Source: Sciscionella marina DSM 45152 (lineage in GTDB: Bacteria > Actinomycetota > Actinomycetes > Mycobacteriales > Pseudonocardiaceae). Taken from it: a stretch of 64,000 nucleotides of DNA. The translations under genes and the position numbers were made by a program. A model generated the notes under the pieces. The model was not told the DNA's origin. It searched no databases and was given only the letters and a program-made list of their open reading frames with translations. Numbering within the stretch: the stretch's first letter is position 1; each line of letters opens with the position of its first letter. Below, one piece after another: positions 62,234-64,000 of the stretch. The stretch spans positions 1 to 64,000 of the forward strand of contig NZ_KB905458.1 in the NCBI RefSeq assembly GCF_000379465.1. The letters are read 5' to 3'.

Positions 62234-62827
62234 ATGGCTCACGAAACCTGCCGCGCGGACCGCCTGCGGTTCGCCCGCCAGTTCCTGCGTACCCCGCTGA
62301 TCACCGCCGCACCCGTGCCCAGTTCCGCCGCGCTCGCCGCGTGCATGGTCGCCCCGATCCCGCGCACCGGGGACCCGCTCGTCGTGGAACTCGGCGCCGG
62401 GACGGGCGCGTTCACCGTTGCCGCGCAAGAGGTTCTGCGTGGCCGCGGCCGGCACCTCGCCATCGAGTGCAATCCGGAATGGGCCACCCTGCTCGCCGAA
62501 CGCCACCCGAGTGTCGAGGTGGTCAAGGCGCAGGCGCACGAACTGCCCGCGCTGCTCGACCGGCCCGCCGATGTCATCATCAGCGGCCTGCCCTGGTCCG
62601 CGTACTGGCCCGAGGGACAGCGCCCGCTGATCGAGCTGCTGGCCGGGGCGCTCGGACCGGAGGGCACCCTGACCCAGTTCTCCTACTCCTGGAGCCGGTG
62701 GGCCCCGCCCGCGCGCCGCCAGCACCGCGAATTCGACGCGGCCTTCGAGGAGATCGTGGTCTCCCGCACGGTGCTGCGGAATCTCCCGCCCGCCTATGTC
62801 TACTACGCGCGACGCCCCCGAGGCTGA
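62234..62827 (+). CDS. phospholipid N-methyltransferase-like SAM enzyme
   Basis: This 197-aa protein has RFARQFLRTPLITAAPVPSSAALAACM (typical of the PmtA / COG3963 family), motif I VVELGAGTGAFT, acidic IECNPEWATLL and motif IV ISGLPWSAYW. Relatives methylate phosphatidylethanolamine or act like rRNA dimethyltransferases. Start ATG 62234 is preferred because upstream codons overlap the thioesterase end. Substrate is unproven. Confidence 0.83.
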   Translation: MAHETCRADRLRFARQFLRTPLITAAPVPSSAALAACMVAPIPRTGDPLVVELGAGTGAFTVAAQEVLRGRGRHLAIECNPEWATLLAERHPSVEVVKAQAHELPALLDRPADVIISGLPWSAYWPEGQRPLIELLAGALGPEGTLTQFSYSWSRWAPPARRQHREFDAAFEEIVVSRTVLRNLPPAYVYYARRPRG

Positions 62828-62891
62828 GTTCCGGGTCCGTTCAGGGACCGACCCCGATGTATCCCGCCGGTTCTCCCGCGATCATCGAAGT

Positions 62892-63101
62892 ATGAACACA
62901 GACCAGAACAGCACCGAAATCCGCAAGATCCGGCGCAGCAGGCAGGACCGGATGATCTCCGGTGTCTGCGGTGGTGCCGCCAAACACTTCGGCATCGACC
63001 CGGTCATCCTGCGGCTGATCTTCCTCGGCCTCGCCGTGTTCGGGATCGGCACCGGAATCCTGCTCTACCTGGCCGCCTGGATCGTGATCCCCGAGGAGTG
63101 A
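62892..63101 (+). CDS. PspC-domain membrane protein
   Basis: This 69-aa protein consists of the PspC domain alone: KIRRSRQDRMISGVCGGAAKHFGIDPVILRLIFLGLAVFGIGTGILLYLAAWIVIPEE. Stress-related membrane functions are known for longer members. The conserved CGGAA turn and the single hydrophobic block are intact. Confidence 0.92.
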   Translation: MNTDQNSTEIRKIRRSRQDRMISGVCGGAAKHFGIDPVILRLIFLGLAVFGIGTGILLYLAAWIVIPEE

Positions 63102-63103
63102 GG

Positions 63104-64000
63104 CTAGCTTCGGCCCGGGGCCTTCTCGATGAAGGTGTCCAGCACGGTGTCGGCGACCTTGACGGGTCCCTGTGGCCGTGTGGTTCCCGGAATCGTGGTG
63201 ATGGCGGCCGCTTTCTCGGCGAGCGCGCCCGCCACGGAGAAGTGTCCCTTGGCCTGGTCGCCGTTGCCGTCGAGGTTGGCCTCGATACCGTCCAGGGAAC
63301 GGCCGAATGCCTTGCCCCACAGGGCGAGTGCGTCGAGCCAGGGTTTGCTCTCCTCGAGGAATCCCTTTTCCGCGACGTGCGCGCGAATTCGTTCGCGGGC
63401 CCCGGCGAGCACCTTCTGGTACTCGCGCAGTTCGGCGACGGCCGCGTGCTTCTGCTCGGTCGTTCCGGTGAACGCCTTGTCGAACTTCGCGATCTTGCCG
63501 CGCAGTCCGGGCGACTGAGGTTGCCACGGGGTGTCGAAGCTGGTCGGCGCGAAGTGCTCGGTGTCGAAGAAGGCGAGCAGTGCCTCGGTGGTCGCGGGAT
63601 CCCCGCCGGAGAAGTAGTCGGCCGCGGCGCGCCAGGTGCGCGCGGCGTCGTAGTCGCGGTCGTTCCAGGCGTACGCGGCGCCGCCGAAGAGGGCGACCTT
63701 GCTGGGATGCGACTGGTTCATGGGGTTGAGCACGAGCCCGGACATCTCGGCGCTCATCCCGCGCTCGCGTTTGTCGTAGGGGGCGAGCAGTAGCCGCCCC
63801 TTGGTCTTGTCGAAGTCGTTGACCGGATAGTTGTCCCAGATGAAGACCTTGCGGCCCCAGATCCTGTTCGCCTGCCTGGTCTGCTCGGTCGAGATACCGT
63901 CCGGGACCACGCCGTCTCCGGTCCACATGAGCAGGATCGCGGGATCGAGGTTTTCCCGGATGACCTTTTTGTAGTCGCTGTCCTTCAGGTCGGAGTATTC
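63104..64000 (-). CDS. GH84 beta-N-acetylglucosaminidase, C-terminal part (cut by window end)
   Basis: This frame stays open to the last base on the minus strand (EYSDLKDSDYKKVIRENLDPAILLMWTGDGVVP...). It contains WTGDGVVPDGISTEQTRQANRIWGRKVFIWDNYPVNDF, the end of the GH84 (NagJ/OGA-like) catalytic barrel. A helical C-terminal region follows (AEMSGLVLNPMNQSHPSKVALFGGAAYAWN... RIRAHVAEKGFLEESKPWLDALALWGKAF). The N-terminal part, including the catalytic Asp pair and any signal peptide, lies outside. It is probably secreted; the 3' end 63104 is 2 bp from the pspC stop. Confidence 0.85.
   Translation of the reverse strand, partial: EYSDLKDSDYKKVIRENLDPAILLMWTGDGVVPDGISTEQTRQANRIWGRKVFIWDNYPVNDFDKTKGRLLLAPYDKRERGMSAEMSGLVLNPMNQSHPSKVALFGGAAYAWNDRDYDAARTWRAAADYFSGGDPATTEALLAFFDTEHFAPTSFDTPWQPQSPGLRGKIAKFDKAFTGTTEQKHAAVAELREYQKVLAGARERIRAHVAEKGFLEESKPWLDALALWGKAFGRSLDGIEANLDGNGDQAKGHFSVAGALAEKAAAITTIPGTTRPQGPVKVADTVLDTFIEKAPGRS

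Overview
The window is chromosomal DNA of a high-GC actinobacterium. It carries DprE1 and DprE2 (decaprenyl-phosphoribose epimerisation for cell-wall arabinan), an Rpf/LysM muralytic factor, R2lox and many GTG/TTG starts. The 16S 5' end and gene content suggest Mycobacteriales/Pseudonocardiales, most likely Pseudonocardiaceae; the genus cannot be fixed from sequence reading alone. No transposase, prophage, CRISPR array or tRNA gene was seen.

Layout. 1-0.6 kb: 5' end of a 16S gene (minus strand) with its AT-rich leader and a consensus rrn promoter. 0.6-6.3 kb: a minus-strand nitrogen operon glnA2-ureA-ureB-ureC-ureF-ureG-ureD, with overlapping junctions except ureA-ureB (9-bp gap) and ureF-ureG (66-bp gap). 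6.4-13 kb: transporters, a GlxA-type AraC regulator, an SDR/TetR pair with two operators, a secreted tripeptidyl-aminopeptidase-like lipoprotein. 13-24.6 kb: NadE, purine permease, MFS exporter, a secreted serine hydrolase and divergent TetR with twin operators, a FetB-like membrane protein, an IdeR box followed by a possible small RNA, a GCS2-family ligase. 24.6-33 kb: sacsin-like ATPase, DUF3027, MFS, lipoprotein, Csp-like protein (gene content resembling the M. tuberculosis Rv0871-Rv0883c area). 33-36.3 kb: TetR, R2lox and the Mn transporter MntH. 36-44 kb: methyltransferase, YccF, a putative leader-peptide/attenuator, TetR plus FAD monooxygenase, FadD-type ligase, phosphatases. 44-59 kb: a molybdenum block (modABC, MerR/TOBE regulator, moaA, moaD, moaE-mog-moaC) interleaved with rpf, dprE1, malic enzyme and the XPB helicase pair; this resembles Rv0861c-Rv0869c of M. 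tuberculosis. 59-64 kb: dprE2, a serine hydrolase, menC with an overlapping hotdog thioesterase, a methyltransferase, PspC, and the C-terminal part of a GH84 enzyme cut by the window edge.

The most unusual content is a family of four dispersed elements of about 190-213 bp (copies at 7709, 15182, 20611 and 34722). They share a conserved core but have terminal and internal hairpins whose arms change in a compensatory way between copies. The terminal stems contain nine G-T pairs and only one A-C pair when read in the core orientation, which suggests a structured RNA. One copy lies inside a membrane-protein gene as an in-frame 71-codon insertion, one supplies the C-terminus of an MFS transporter, one fills the whole promoter interval of a purine permease, and one begins at the base after the R2lox stop codon. 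Second in interest are a 17/19 IdeR box with no protein gene to serve but an intrinsic terminator about 45 bp beyond it, and an rpf leader with a perfect CRP palindrome and a probable c-di-AMP riboswitch.
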